Shown in pieces: positions 8,528 through 16,422 of a stretch of 42,366 nt of DNA. The stretch's first letter is position 1, and every line of letters begins with the position of its first letter. Both the position numbers and the translations under genes were made by a program. The notes under the pieces are model-generated. The model searched no databases. It worked only from the letters and a program-made list of their open reading frames with translations, and had not been told where the DNA came from. The DNA lies in the IMG/VR virus record IMGVR_UViG_3300031227_000119, positions 1-42,366 of that record. The stretch is one strand, 5' to 3'. Source of the stretch: a virus.

Positions 8528-8946
8528 ATCAGCACCCCAGCAAGCTCTCTCTTCATATATTTCATCAGCCGTTCACCCTTGAACGATGCTCCGGTTATTA
8601 CATCGTAGCTTTTTGATTCTACAGCCGCCGCATATTCCATGCCTGCGACAAGAACCAAAACCATACCCTTATTGTATTCTTTCGCAAGTTGCTCAATGAG
8701 ATCAGCACTCTCATTTGGCATTTCCATTGAGTTTTTAACTACTCCGTCAAAAATAACAGCGTATCCGATTGAGGCCGTTAGATTGCCAGACTGGTCGGTG
8801 TATGTATGATTCTTTCTTGCGTAATTAACACACTTAACGCCAACGTATGATAAAACAAGGAGTGATTTCTCGATTTTATCTTTCGTAAACCGATCCACCT
8901 TACGGTTAATATCAGCCATTGTAAATTCAGGTGTTAATCCTGGCAT
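8524..8946 (-). CDS. HK97 gp10-like neck/tail completion protein
   Basis: 140 residues. It contains the family signature of a short YTDQSGNLTASIGY segment followed by GMEYAAAVESKSYDV, seen in HK97 gp10-like proteins. These join the tail to the connector or act in tail completion. It overlaps both neighbours (13 bases with 8934..9245 and 4 bases with 8123..8527), consistent with tightly packed morphogenesis genes. Confidence 0.65.
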   Translation of the reverse strand: MPGLTPEFTMADINRKVDRFTKDKIEKSLLVLSYVGVKCVNYARKNHTYTDQSGNLTASIGYAVIFDGVVKNSMEMPNESADLIEQLAKEYNKGMVLVLVAGMEYAAAVESKSYDVITGASFKGERLMKYMKRELAGVLI

Positions 8947-9245
8947 TTGATCTCCACGTGCTTCTGATAGGTAAAAAGTTGTACAATGATATGCTCAATA
9001 GATGAAAAAGATAGTTTTGCTGTTTCCGGAATTGCCGTGTCTCCTGTGAAACGCTTGGAGAAAACATTCCAGTTATAGTTCAACACAGCACCGCCAGCAC
9101 CGGTTATAAAACTGCCGCTTGTTGGCTGAATATCACAGATTATCGGTAATGAGTTAAGAGTGCCGGGAGTCCAAACGCCGTATGTGTTCGTGGTCCCAGC
9201 ACTCAGCCATGTTATCGTTGCAGTATCTGGATATTTGCTTACCAT
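8934..9245 (-). CDS. Head closure-type protein
   Basis: 103 residues, beta-rich, starting MVSKYPDTATITW, with YGVWTPGT resembling small head-closure (SPP1 gp16-like) proteins that stopper the connector. It lies between the adaptor (9239..9553) and the gp10-like gene and overlaps both. The call rests on synteny and size. Confidence 0.5.
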   Translation of the reverse strand: MVSKYPDTATITWLSAGTTNTYGVWTPGTLNSLPIICDIQPTSGSFITGAGGAVLNYNWNVFSKRFTGDTAIPETAKLSFSSIEHIIVQLFTYQKHVEIKCQD

Positions 9246-9553
9246 AGCTTGTTATACCTCGAATCTATGGGTACGCTGATATTCGCAGTGAGAGCGCTCC
9301 ACTTTCGCAGTAATTCCCTCCGTAGTGACATAAGCGCGCCTTTTGAATAATCCACATACTTCGAACCTTCTTTAAATGTAGGATGCGAGCATAGAATGAG
9401 ATAGATGTCTGCCGCCGCAAGCTCAACGGACTTCTGATTTGCAATTACATACGTTGCACCTGTGGACGTAACCCCACGATCCAAGAGAGCCTTAGCGAGT
9501 AGATCATCGTTTTCATATTCAAGCATAGATTGTAATGCTGCAAGAATAGTCAT
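9239..9553 (-). CDS. Head-tail connector adaptor (gp6/gp15-like)
   Basis: 104 residues, helical. The pattern of an N-terminal helix MTILAALQSMLEYENDDLL, a helix around VELAAADIYLILCSHPTF, then a helix rich in Arg (GALMSLRRELLRKW) matches small DNA-packaging adaptors binding below the portal. It comes immediately after the major capsid gene with a 3-base gap and overlaps the head-closure gene by 7 bases. Confidence 0.5.
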   Translation of the reverse strand: MTILAALQSMLEYENDDLLAKALLDRGVTSTGATYVIANQKSVELAAADIYLILCSHPTFKEGSKYVDYSKGALMSLRRELLRKWSALTANISVPIDSRYNKLW

Positions 9554-9556
9554 TCT

Positions 9557-10666
9557 TTATCCACCATAAGTTGAGTGACTTTCCGTATCAAGAATATAGC
9601 AATCCCCAATTGTAGGCCATGACGGGAAAGCATTGGTTTCGCCAAGCGTTATTTCGGAAATCGGGTCACCCGTTGAAAACTTGCTCACGAGGATATGGCC
9701 CTTTTTAACTATAGTTGCCTGTTTTGGCGCGTTGGTTTCCATCGCAATCGGGCCGACAAGCATATTCCCAAGCGGAAGTTCAGGAGCAAACAATACATAC
9801 CTGTCTTCGCTTGAGGAATTAAGCCACGGGTCGTATGATGTTTGACCGTGTGCCACTGTCTCGATTGTAATGGAGGTGTCAATCACTACGATCTGCGGCA
9901 ATCCATGGGAGGCGAGCATAACATTCGCCTGTTCAAGCGTAGGAATGGGGCGGAAAATAGCACCGGCGACATATCCATATCCACAATAATTCTGAACCTG
10001 AGTGGATGTCTGGAAAGCAACGAACTTTGACAGATTCATCACGATATATTTGATTTTAGAGCCGATTGTTTTCGCCTCTGCGACAATAGTCTCAATATCA
10101 GTGATCGGTATGTTTGTAGAATAAGCGCCGGTCGTCCAGTAATAATTTGCAGCGCCCTCTACTTCCTTATTCGCCGTAGGAAGCTGAAAGTCAATTGCAT
10201 CCTCAGTAACAAGTCCGGCAGAATTGGTTGTTGACAGGGTAATAGTTCCGCCTGCCATCGCCTGAATAGCGAGCCATTCCAGCCGTGCATTCACACCGTC
10301 AACACAAGCGTCAACATCACCAAATACAAGGTCGAGAAGTGGCTGTATTCCAGTATTAGCCATTGCCTTCATGACGTTGTAGTCATTGATGTCGGTTTCT
10401 TTCATTATTTTCTTCATACGAATAGGCGGAATATCGCCAGTGAGATTAGAGATTATCTTGCGGGTCTTTTCCGGTGCGCTTGAATTGTAGGATACTACAT
10501 CAGCAGCAACCCGATTGCCCTTTGATCCCACCAAAGTCTCATACTTAAGCGTATTGACATATTTGATGGGGAAAAAGTCAGGATAGTACAGTCTTTCATA
10601 TACACGATTTGTAAGATAGACACCAAGATTCGCTTTAGTGGCTTCCTTTAAAATTGAATGTTCCAT
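9557..10666 (-). CDS. Major capsid protein (lambda gpE-like)
   Basis: 369 residues. The N-terminal part contains FFPIKYVNTLKYETLVGSKG then VAADVVSYNSSAPEKTR and the IPPIRMKKIMKETDINDY segment, which are hallmarks of capsid protein E family members with the HK97 fold. The C-terminal part carries the P-domain-like APELPLGNMLVGPIAMET segment. It follows the scaffold-like and decoration-like genes. No N-terminal protease or delta domain is seen, in line with a separate scaffold. The start ATG at 10666 has a GGAGGTGGC site upstream. Confidence 0.85.
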   Translation of the reverse strand: MEHSILKEATKANLGVYLTNRVYERLYYPDFFPIKYVNTLKYETLVGSKGNRVAADVVSYNSSAPEKTRKIISNLTGDIPPIRMKKIMKETDINDYNVMKAMANTGIQPLLDLVFGDVDACVDGVNARLEWLAIQAMAGGTITLSTTNSAGLVTEDAIDFQLPTANKEVEGAANYYWTTGAYSTNIPITDIETIVAEAKTIGSKIKYIVMNLSKFVAFQTSTQVQNYCGYGYVAGAIFRPIPTLEQANVMLASHGLPQIVVIDTSITIETVAHGQTSYDPWLNSSSEDRYVLFAPELPLGNMLVGPIAMETNAPKQATIVKKGHILVSKFSTGDPISEITLGETNAFPSWPTIGDCYILDTESHSTYGG

Positions 10667-10680
10667 CTAATGCCACCTCC

Positions 10681-11343
10681 TTATGCAAAACGGATTCTTG
10701 CGGTTAATGGTGTTTTTACGCCCTCGGTCGTGCAAGCAACCGGCAGAATGGATTCGTCAACTGAACCACGAATAACACCACCGGCGGTAATGTTCTGAAG
10801 CGTTGTGCCTGATTCGAGACGTATCCGAACAGAATCACGCAACAGACATGCTGCGGAGAATTTGACAGCTGCCAGGGTAGTCACGTCATTCTCGGCTTCT
10901 ACTATTAGAGAATTAGTGGCAACTGAAGCATAATTGAACCCGCCACCTCCGGCAGTCATAACAATTGTGTCTTTGCCGATACCGTTGGTTTTTGTGCCAA
11001 CAGTTATTGATGCTATTGTGGCGGCTGAAGCCCCACCATCGCGCATAAGCCACTCACCGACCTTGAAATTATGACCGGGAGAGTTAGGGACAGATGAACT
11101 CAACAGATAGATGGTAACACACGCAGCCGTATCAATGGCGTGCGCCAATTTACCGGTTTTAACCACGTTATATAGCCCTACCGAAGAAGCGCTTGCGGCA
11201 AGCGGCGTTCCGGGAAATAGAAATTTTGTGGTACTTGGAACCCTTGTGGTGCTGATTGTAACACCGCCCACAATATCTTCCAAGATGCTGAGAAATACAG
11301 GATTATACTGTACCTCAGTTTCTTTCCTCACTTGTAAACTCAT
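10681..11343 (-). CDS. Head decoration-like protein
   Basis: 220 residues, beta-rich and Ala/Ser/Thr/Gly-rich, no signal peptide, starting MSLQVRKETEVQYNPVF. The position between a scaffold-like gene and the major capsid gene is where lambda gpD-like head decoration or stabilisation proteins lie. The C-terminal third (SAACLLRDSVRIRLESGT) resembles the fold of gpD-type trimers, but at 220 residues it is longer than gpD. The call is mainly positional. Confidence 0.5.
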   Translation of the reverse strand: MSLQVRKETEVQYNPVFLSILEDIVGGVTISTTRVPSTTKFLFPGTPLAASASSVGLYNVVKTGKLAHAIDTAACVTIYLLSSSVPNSPGHNFKVGEWLMRDGGASAATIASITVGTKTNGIGKDTIVMTAGGGGFNYASVATNSLIVEAENDVTTLAAVKFSAACLLRDSVRIRLESGTTLQNITAGGVIRGSVDESILPVACTTEGVKTPLTARIRFA

Positions 11344-11357
11344 TTTTTGTACTCCTT

Positions 11358-12113
11358 TTAAGTTGCGACTGTCGATTTGACAGCCGGTTCAGGCGATGAT
11401 AGTTTGCCTGGGAAGTCGGGATTCTTTACAGCCCCACCCTTGCCGAGACTTTTCGCATAATCAGCAATCTGAGTCGCTTCGAGTGTTGCCCCTGCTTGTC
11501 CCTTTTTCACCGGTGCTAAATCCCCTGCGGCAAGTTTCGCATCAATGCCTGTTTGGTGGAAGGCATCCAGCTTTCCCTTAAGTGTTGCTACTGCCTCGGC
11601 GATTTTCTCCGAGTTTTCCGGTCTAACATCAGAAGCAAAGTCTTCTGGCAGCCCTGCTTTTTTCAGTTCTGCACGGATTTTTGAATCCAAGTCCCTCGTT
11701 GAAAGATTAAGAGTAAGACCATCAAACTTTTCCATGAGAGCCTTATTTGCATCTTCGAGAGCTTGGATACGTTTCTCTTCTGGTGTCAGACTGTCCTTTA
11801 TTTTTGCCTCGTCCTTTTTCTTTAATGCGTCTTTTGCATCTTGTTTGAGTTTCTCGTCATGCGTCTTAATTGCATCCGTTACCCGGCGATCCGTCTCGCT
11901 CTGCAGAGCTTTTTTGAAGGCATCGTCAAGGCCTGCGGTTTTAAGCGCATCGGCAAGTTCCTCAGATGAATAACTCTTTGCTCTGTTCGTGTCCGCTTTG
12001 AGTTGCGTAATAGCCCCTGCGATTTCGTCCACGGTTTTCACTGTGATCTTTGTCCACAAGTCCTCACTCAACCCTGCTGATTTCAGTGCAGTTTTGATTT
12101 CGGATTCAAACAT
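11358..12113 (-). CDS. Capsid scaffolding-like protein
   Basis: 251 residues, strongly helical, rich in Lys, Glu, Ala and Asp with coiled-coil character (about 60-150: DAKDALKKKDEAKIKDSL). Two repeats of a KSAGLSEDLW / KKAGLPEDFASDV type flank the coil. Such low-complexity acidic-basic helical proteins immediately upstream of capsid genes are typical scaffolds (DUF4355-like). A separate prohead protease is not seen, so scaffold exit would need to be non-proteolytic or use a host protease. Confidence 0.65.
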   Translation of the reverse strand: MFESEIKTALKSAGLSEDLWTKITVKTVDEIAGAITQLKADTNRAKSYSSEELADALKTAGLDDAFKKALQSETDRRVTDAIKTHDEKLKQDAKDALKKKDEAKIKDSLTPEEKRIQALEDANKALMEKFDGLTLNLSTRDLDSKIRAELKKAGLPEDFASDVRPENSEKIAEAVATLKGKLDAFHQTGIDAKLAAGDLAPVKKGQAGATLEATQIADYAKSLGKGGAVKNPDFPGKLSSPEPAVKSTVAT

Positions 12114-12150
12114 TTTTATAATCTCCTTTTGGTTGGTGTGTTGGGATTTG

Positions 12151-12549
12151 CTAATTGCCTCCGTACAAAATAGCGTTATGTCTTATTAATGCTGTGGTTG
12201 CTCCAGACTCAGAAATCCATTTAAACCGTATAGAATCAGCAAGCACCGTGGCATCCCATTCGAGCGCATAATTGCCGTTCGCTTTATATACAAGCGAATC
12301 CGCCCAAACACTTGTCCACTGCCCTTCCCCTGCCTTGATCTGAAGGGCAACACCAACGCTTGTTACGATGTCGATCACCTGAAAAAACCAAGCCACCCTT
12401 GAATATCTTCCCCCGATTGCCTGTGCTGTTGAATTTGCGGGCGCCTGCATGGTGGTCGTGTCGGTATATGCGATCCTGACGGCCTGTGAATGCCCTATCT
12501 GTGCACCAAACAAGAGCAATACCGCAAATACAATTACGATTCTTTTCAT
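12151..12549 (-). CDS. Secreted/virion-associated small protein
   Basis: 132 residues from the ATG at 12549, chosen because GGGAGGTGG lies 4-12 bases upstream. The N-terminus MKRIVIVFAVLLLFG followed by AQIGHSQA is a clear Sec signal peptide. The mature part is beta-rich, with MQAPANSTAQAIGGRYSRVA and a WDATVLADSIRFKW segment. It is the first gene of the virion operon after terminator 12572..12605, next to the scaffold gene. A signal peptide on a head-region gene is odd. The role is unknown. Confidence 0.6.
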   Translation of the reverse strand: MKRIVIVFAVLLLFGAQIGHSQAVRIAYTDTTTMQAPANSTAQAIGGRYSRVAWFFQVIDIVTSVGVALQIKAGEGQWTSVWADSLVYKANGNYALEWDATVLADSIRFKWISESGATTALIRHNAILYGGN

Positions 12550-12571
12550 TTTTCCACCTCCCAAAACAGAA

Positions 12572-12605
12572 ATAAAAAAAAGGGCTGAGAAATTAATCTC
12601 AGCCC
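12572..12605 (-). terminator. Rho-independent terminator
   Basis: On the minus strand GGGCTGAGA (12597-12605) and TCTCAGCCC (12582-12590) form a perfect 9-bp stem with a six-base loop, followed by a T-run (12573-12581). It ends transcription coming from 12698 and further upstream, placing the virion operon after it. Since no promoter lies between it and the ATG at 12549, partial read-through seems to set virion expression. Confidence 0.88.
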
Positions 12606-12697
12606 CGGCGTGTTTCCGTGATACTGTATTATAGGTTTTGGGGTTTTTGAAAAGAGAACCCCCTATAAACTCTTATTTGTCTGCGCTCTTTTTTATC

Positions 12698-12865
12698 TCA
12701 TTTTATCGTCTCAACTCTTTCGATGTGGTTTACCTTGCCATCCTCAAAATATATGGTTATTCGCCCGTAATAATTGGCTCCATTGCCGGATACTACGGGC
12801 TGTTTTGATACATTAGCCTTAATATTGCTTATAAATTGTGAGATGTCAAGCACATTTCTTTCCAT
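12698..12865 (-). CDS. Small hypothetical protein
   Basis: 55 residues: MERNVLDISQFISN, then a short polar part with ANYYGRITIYFEDG. The ATG at 12865 has AGAAGG 4 bases upstream. It is too short for standard ORF filters, but lies between promoter 12875..12903 and terminator 12572..12605 as a possible single-gene unit. The pattern of a sheet-forming C-terminus (Y-Y-G-R-I-T-I-Y-F-E-D-G-K) recurs in small phage proteins of unknown role. The promoter would start transcription within a few bases of the ATG, so the mRNA may be nearly leaderless. Confidence 0.55.
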   Translation of the reverse strand: MERNVLDISQFISNIKANVSKQPVVSGNGANYYGRITIYFEDGKVNHIERVETIK

Positions 12866-12874
12866 ATAACCTTC

Positions 12875-12903
12875 TATATAATTAATAGCAATTGTTTTGT
12901 CAA
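12875..12903 (-). promoter_or_regulatory. Sigma70-type promoter
   Basis: Minus strand TTGACA (12898-12903), 17-base AT-rich spacer, TATATA (12875-12880). It is the only consensus promoter between the sugar cassette and the virion genes and fires toward 12698..12865 and, through the terminator, toward the virion operon. Confidence 0.65.
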
Positions 12904-12908
12904 GAAGT

Positions 12909-13139
12909 TTATTTTTTATTTGTGAGCCACTTGGTAACGTATTTATGGATTATTATTTTCTCTTCATCCAATACCTCTTGATAAAATATGGTATCAATGA
13001 ACTTTATTGCCCGATCATACGTTACTTCTCCACCAACTTTCCACCATGTTCTCCATACTCCCTCGCCGCATTCTTTTCTTCCTGATATGCACACCTGCCC
13101 TTGATTCAATGCCAACATTACCTGATCACGAAATGCCAT
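12909..13139 (-). CDS. Hypothetical protein
   Basis: 76 residues, starting MAFRDQVMLALNQGQVC, with two Cys and several Trp (GVWRTWWKVGGEV), ending in a basic tail. It directly follows the SAM methyltransferase gene with a 12-base gap and is the last gene of the sugar cassette. No family recognised. The Trp-rich middle segment suggests a small folded domain. Confidence 0.5.
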   Translation of the reverse strand: MAFRDQVMLALNQGQVCISGRKECGEGVWRTWWKVGGEVTYDRAIKFIDTIFYQEVLDEEKIIIHKYVTKWLTNKK

Positions 13140-13151
13140 TTGATGCCCCTC

Positions 13152-13835
13152 TTATTTTGTACCTGCCATAAATTCCCTGTGAGTTCGTTCGATCTCACTT
13201 GTGCGATTGAAGATGAACGTGTTATACTGGCAGGCTATGTTTATGCCGTAGATATTGATGTCAACCGGAGAAAAACCTATGGAAGCGAACAGCAAGAGAA
13301 TTTCTTCAATGGAATATGCCTCGTCAACTATCTGTAAGCGCTCTTTTAGATGCACCTGCGCTTGTTTCTGATAGCGCCCGTCCGGGATGTTAAGGACAAT
13401 GAATGTACGATCTCCAGAACAGCGATCAATTGCCAGCATAGCGTTATTTATTTCTTCTCTCTGGATATGTTCAAATACATCTACCAAAACAACGCCATCG
13501 AATATATATGGTAGGCCGCGATTGTCACGATATTTAACTTCTGTAATATCGCCAACTCGATATTTAACGTTCTTGTGTGCTGATTCCTTTTTCGCAAACT
13601 CAATTAGCTTCGGTGATATATCAACAGCCGTAACCTTCGCTCCCAATTGCCCCATGAACTGCGATGTGATTCCGGTGCCACAACCCAAGTCAAGTATGCT
13701 CATGCCTGCCTTAACTATCTGTGCAAGCTTGACCTTAATGCGGATGTGCCTGTCATTTGCTCTTGTGTGGTCACGGGAAAAATACGGGAGGCAAGCGTCA
13801 TAAAAGGCGGCGATTTCAGATTGTCTATCAGTCAT
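13152..13835 (-). CDS. SAM-dependent methyltransferase (class I)
   Basis: 227 residues from the ATG at 13835, preferred to an upstream in-frame start because this ATG overlaps the preceding stop by 8 bases. Motif I is SILDLGCGTGITSQF, followed by VTAVDISPKLIEFA (acidic motif II), YRVGDITEV (motif III) and FDGVVLVDVFEHI (motif IV), a Methyltransf_11/25-like Rossmann fold. Neighbours in the same operon are a GT4 glycosyltransferase and a WlbA-like dehydrogenase, so a sugar or lipid-linked glycan substrate is likely, for instance O-methylation of a phage- or host-surface glycan. The substrate is inferred only. Confidence 0.85.
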   Translation of the reverse strand: MTDRQSEIAAFYDACLPYFSRDHTRANDRHIRIKVKLAQIVKAGMSILDLGCGTGITSQFMGQLGAKVTAVDISPKLIEFAKKESAHKNVKYRVGDITEVKYRDNRGLPYIFDGVVLVDVFEHIQREEINNAMLAIDRCSGDRTFIVLNIPDGRYQKQAQVHLKERLQIVDEAYSIEEILLLFASIGFSPVDINIYGINIACQYNTFIFNRTSEIERTHREFMAGTK

Positions 13836-14079
13836 TATTACCCATCCTGTCGAATAGTTTTTCCCTGGCATCTTGTCTATTTGCGATATCACGCCAGAAT
13901 TTACGCCGCTCACTTCTCTTGTACCCTGCCTTTGCCATCATACCATCGAGAGACTTCAGGACATACACGCCCCGACTCACCTTGCGCTTGAAATACCACT
14001 TGAGAATAGCATCCCGTATTTTGAGTTTCAGGAGTTTTTCTTTGAACCATATCCACAGGATAAAACGGGGGATTTTCAT
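13828..14079 (-). CDS. Small basic protein of the glycan cassette
   Basis: 83 residues, very basic: MKIPRFILWIWFKEKLLKLK then repeated Arg/Lys, with an amphipathic N-terminal helix, no clear signal peptide. It overlaps both the GT4 gene (4 bases) and the methyltransferase (8 bases), so it is coupled to both. It may be a membrane-surface or nucleic-acid binding helper, but no family is recognised. Confidence 0.6.
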   Translation of the reverse strand: MKIPRFILWIWFKEKLLKLKIRDAILKWYFKRKVSRGVYVLKSLDGMMAKAGYKRSERRKFWRDIANRQDAREKLFDRMGNND

Positions 14080-15038
14080 TTTTTCCCCTTCGTTCCTGCC
14101 TTATCCACAAGCGCTTTCAGTTGTTTTATCTGGTTTTCTATCGTCCAGCCGCGGTCGATAACGTAGTTGATATATTCAGATTTATGTGTCTTTTTGGGGT
14201 CAGAAATCAGATTAACAGCCTCGTTTACGGTATTATAAATCAAGTCTGGTGGATATAGTCCCTTCGCTCCGTTAAAGTTGTGTATGACCGGCTGAAGCCC
14301 TCTCGCCATGCCCTCGATAACATTCACTGGATGCCCCTCATGGATGCTCGTTGACAGGATAATGCCCTTGCCTTCCCAGAAAGCGTTCATGTCCGTAACA
14401 TGCCCGTAATAGATGATGTTGTCCTCGATCCCCATTTCTCTTGCCATGTGTTTCATATAGATTTCAAGGTGTTCCTCCTGAAACGCTCCTGCGACATGAA
14501 GGCGATATGCTGGGTTTATCTTGACCAGTTCCGCCATGATCTGAAGAGATGCCGGGTTGCCCTTGCGGTTGTTCAGCGAACATACATAAGCTATTTCGTG
14601 AGGGTTGAGGACCGTATTCTGCCCAATTTTGTCAAGATTTACTCCGTTCGGGACTATCTTTGTTAAAACTTTATTTTCGATGTCCGGTATTTTTGATTTC
14701 ACTATTTTCCTGATGTGCGGCGCAACAAACACCAGATAATCGACAAAAGACCAGTCAATACGCCCTGGCATCGGCGTTAATGATTCATAACTGTGCAGGC
14801 GGACAACACACCCCTTCTTTTTGAGGTCGTATATCTGGGTCGCCAAGATAGCAACCTCGTTAGCCCACTCGATAAAGACTTTATCAGCCCACTTGATTGC
14901 TGCAATGATCTCTTGTTGAGTTGAAATGTAGTATCGGCGCACCTGATACTCCGGGAACTTCTCAAACTCTCTTATGATCGGCTCAATGAATGTTTCAAGC
15001 CCCTTCTGACACAGAAACGCTAATTTCTTCTTCTTCAC
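14076..15038 (-). CDS. GT4 (GT-B fold) glycosyltransferase
   Basis: 320 residues. The C-terminal Rossmann domain carries VPNGVNLDKI, the AYVCSLNNRKGN linker, IIYYGHVTDMNAFWEGKGI and SIHEGHPVNVIEGMARG, where the E-x7-E pair binds the nucleotide sugar. These are GT4 family features (retaining GT-B enzymes). The N-terminal half is also Rossmann-like. It sits in an operon with a WlbA-like dehydrogenase (4-base overlap) and a methyltransferase. The 29 bases at 14520..14548 recur exactly at 16203..16231. Acceptor unknown, probably a surface glycan or virion protein. Confidence 0.88.
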   Translation of the reverse strand: MKKKKLAFLCQKGLETFIEPIIREFEKFPEYQVRRYYISTQQEIIAAIKWADKVFIEWANEVAILATQIYDLKKKGCVVRLHSYESLTPMPGRIDWSFVDYLVFVAPHIRKIVKSKIPDIENKVLTKIVPNGVNLDKIGQNTVLNPHEIAYVCSLNNRKGNPASLQIMAELVKINPAYRLHVAGAFQEEHLEIYMKHMAREMGIEDNIIYYGHVTDMNAFWEGKGIILSTSIHEGHPVNVIEGMARGLQPVIHNFNGAKGLYPPDLIYNTVNEAVNLISDPKKTHKSEYINYVIDRGWTIENQIKQLKALVDKAGTKGKK

Positions 15039-15877
15039 TGGATCCCCCTTAGTTCTTGTATCTCTTCACACAACCGAATAGCCGGGAGTGCGTCCGCGAT
15101 TCCAAACCCACCGCCTGCAATCATATCACGATAGACTGCCTCGTGAAGATTCTCGAAACCATTCAGCAGGTCGATGTTTTTCCCGTTCACTTTGAATATT
15201 TTCTCTGGTTTCCCCTGTTCTATTGAGAGTGTGTATGTTACAGGTGTATCATTGTAGAATAACTGACCGCTTATTGATTGCCCGTCGTGATAATCTACAA
15301 TGTTCGTTACGGGTTCCCCGAGCAGCATCAGAATGAGGTCGAAAAAGTGTATCCCGATATTCATTGCCAACCCACCACTTAGTTCATCGTTGCCCTTCCA
15401 TGACTTTCCGTACCAGTTCCCCCGTAGCGTGCAGTATGAAACATTTATGCTGGTTATTTTCTCCTTATTGACAAGAAGGTTGACTATATCCGGGTGATAC
15501 CTGAGTTGCATCACTGTTCGTACCTTGCGCCCTGTGCTGGTAGATAGTGCTAAGAGTATATTAGCCTCTGATACGGACATTACAATCGGCTTTTCTATCA
15601 ATACATCATACCCATACGATAATGCATTGTATGCGAGTCTGTAATGTGTATTGTTCGGTGTGCAGATCACCACATAATCAGCGTAAATCTTCTCAAATAC
15701 CTGTGTAAACTTTTTAAAATACTCCGCATCAGGAAAATACTTGTCGATCACCCCCACAGAATCATTCGGATCAACGATAGCTACTATTTCCCCACCTGTT
15801 GCTTGAATTGCCCTCATGTGCCGCTCTGCGATGTACCCTGCGGATCCTACAAGGATAACACGGTATGAATTACTCAT
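15035..15877 (-). CDS. Gfo/Idh/MocA oxidoreductase, WlbA/WbpB-like
   Basis: 280 residues from the ATG at 15877 (GGGGAGAGCA upstream). The N-terminal NAD-binding domain has VILVGSAGYIAERHMRAI and VICTPNNTHYRLAYNAL, with the EKP signature (VLIEKPIVMS). The C-terminal domain has GGLAMNIGIHFFDLI, characteristic of WlbA/WbpB-like UDP-GlcNAcA 3-dehydrogenases and relatives. Such enzymes make the 3-keto sugar used for 2,3-diamino uronic acids in O-antigens. It overlaps the GT4 gene by 4 bases. The reading frame is also continuous upstream with the broken HTH gene (15878..16051). Confidence 0.82.
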   Translation of the reverse strand: MSNSYRVILVGSAGYIAERHMRAIQATGGEIVAIVDPNDSVGVIDKYFPDAEYFKKFTQVFEKIYADYVVICTPNNTHYRLAYNALSYGYDVLIEKPIVMSVSEANILLALSTSTGRKVRTVMQLRYHPDIVNLLVNKEKITSINVSYCTLRGNWYGKSWKGNDELSGGLAMNIGIHFFDLILMLLGEPVTNIVDYHDGQSISGQLFYNDTPVTYTLSIEQGKPEKIFKVNGKNIDLLNGFENLHEAVYRDMIAGGGFGIADALPAIRLCEEIQELRGIQ

Positions 15878-16051
15878 TGCTCTCCCCTTCTGGTGGAGCA
15901 TTAGCAGCAGCTTCTTGGTTGAGTGGTGAGGGGTTTTCCCCTCTCGTGTCTATGAATAATAGACCGAGAGGGAAATTCCTAACAGGTCGCAGAACCCCTT
16001 CTTCGTCAAACCAAGTTTGTTTCTGATCTCTTCAATTTCTGCGTGTGTCAT
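15878..16051 (-). pseudogene. Xre-type HTH regulator, nonsense-interrupted
   Basis: The ATG at 16051 (AAGGA 7 bases upstream) opens 33 residues, an Xre-like helix-turn-helix start with EEIRNKLGLTKKGFCDLLGI then SLSVYYS, ending at a TAG (15950-15952). Past the TAG the same frame continues with TREGKTPHHSTKKLLLML, exactly the second half of an HTH_XRE domain, where a Trp is usual at the stop position. TGG to TAG is a single G-to-A change. The frame stays open into the dehydrogenase gene (to 15035). It may be a genuine pseudogene, a readthrough site, or a base-call error. Confidence 0.65.
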
Positions 16052-16064
16052 GGGTTTCCTTTCT

Positions 16065-16265
16065 TATTGGTCAAGCTCATCTTCGAGTTCTTCGATGCGG
16101 TCTTTTAGCATCTGATTCCCTCTTTTCCATGAGTTAATAAATGGGAAAAGTTCCTTTGCTTGTATCTTCCTCTCCCGAATAATCTCCTTCGCTTCTCCGG
16201 GGCTTGACCAGTTCCGCCATGATCTGAAGAGCCGTTGGATTTCCCTTACGGTATTTGTTATTCAC
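16065..16265 (-). pseudogene. Relic junction: GT4 fragment fused to coiled-coil tail
   Basis: One frame (GTG at 16265, stop 16134) gives a 43-residue ORF whose start NNKYRKGNPTALQIMAELVK is a diverged copy of NNRKGNPASLQIMAELVK in the GT4 gene, and 29 bases at 16203..16231 match 14520..14548 exactly. The homology stops abruptly after the Lys. The adjacent frame holds a 5'-truncated ORF ending at 16065 with KELFPFINSWKRGNQMLKDR and EELEDELDQ, a coiled-coil C-terminus with no start. Together they look like scars of recombination between two genes. Neither part seems functional. Confidence 0.6.
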
Positions 16266-16323
16266 TGGCTTCCCCTTTTCTGCACATATTTATCCAAGCC
16301 AAATCATTTTCCCACACTAAGCC

Positions 16324-16422
16324 CTACTCAAGCATCTCTTCATTCGACAAATGTTTGTGTTGCTGAAACCATTCTCTGTCATACGGCTCTACTTTAAGGC
16401 AATTTAAGGCGTGTTTAGGCAT
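16324..16422 (-). CDS. Very small hypothetical protein
   Basis: 32 residues, MPKHALNCLKVEPYDREW and then FQQHKHLSNEEMLE. The ATG overlaps the stop of the YkgJ-like gene by 8 bases, and GGAAGGG lies upstream, so translational coupling is plausible. No family recognised. Too short for standard ORF filters. Confidence 0.5.
   Translation of the reverse strand: MPKHALNCLKVEPYDREWFQQHKHLSNEEMLE

Noticed and set aside
11545-11973. 142-residue plus-strand ORF opposite the scaffold-like gene
   Set aside because: Ser/Phe/Ala-rich antisense of a Lys/Glu-rich coiled coil, without a start signal.
15925-15945. Terminator hairpin GAGGGG-TTTT-CCCCTC
   Set aside because: A good short stem, but no T-run on either side, and it is explained by the coding of the broken HTH gene.
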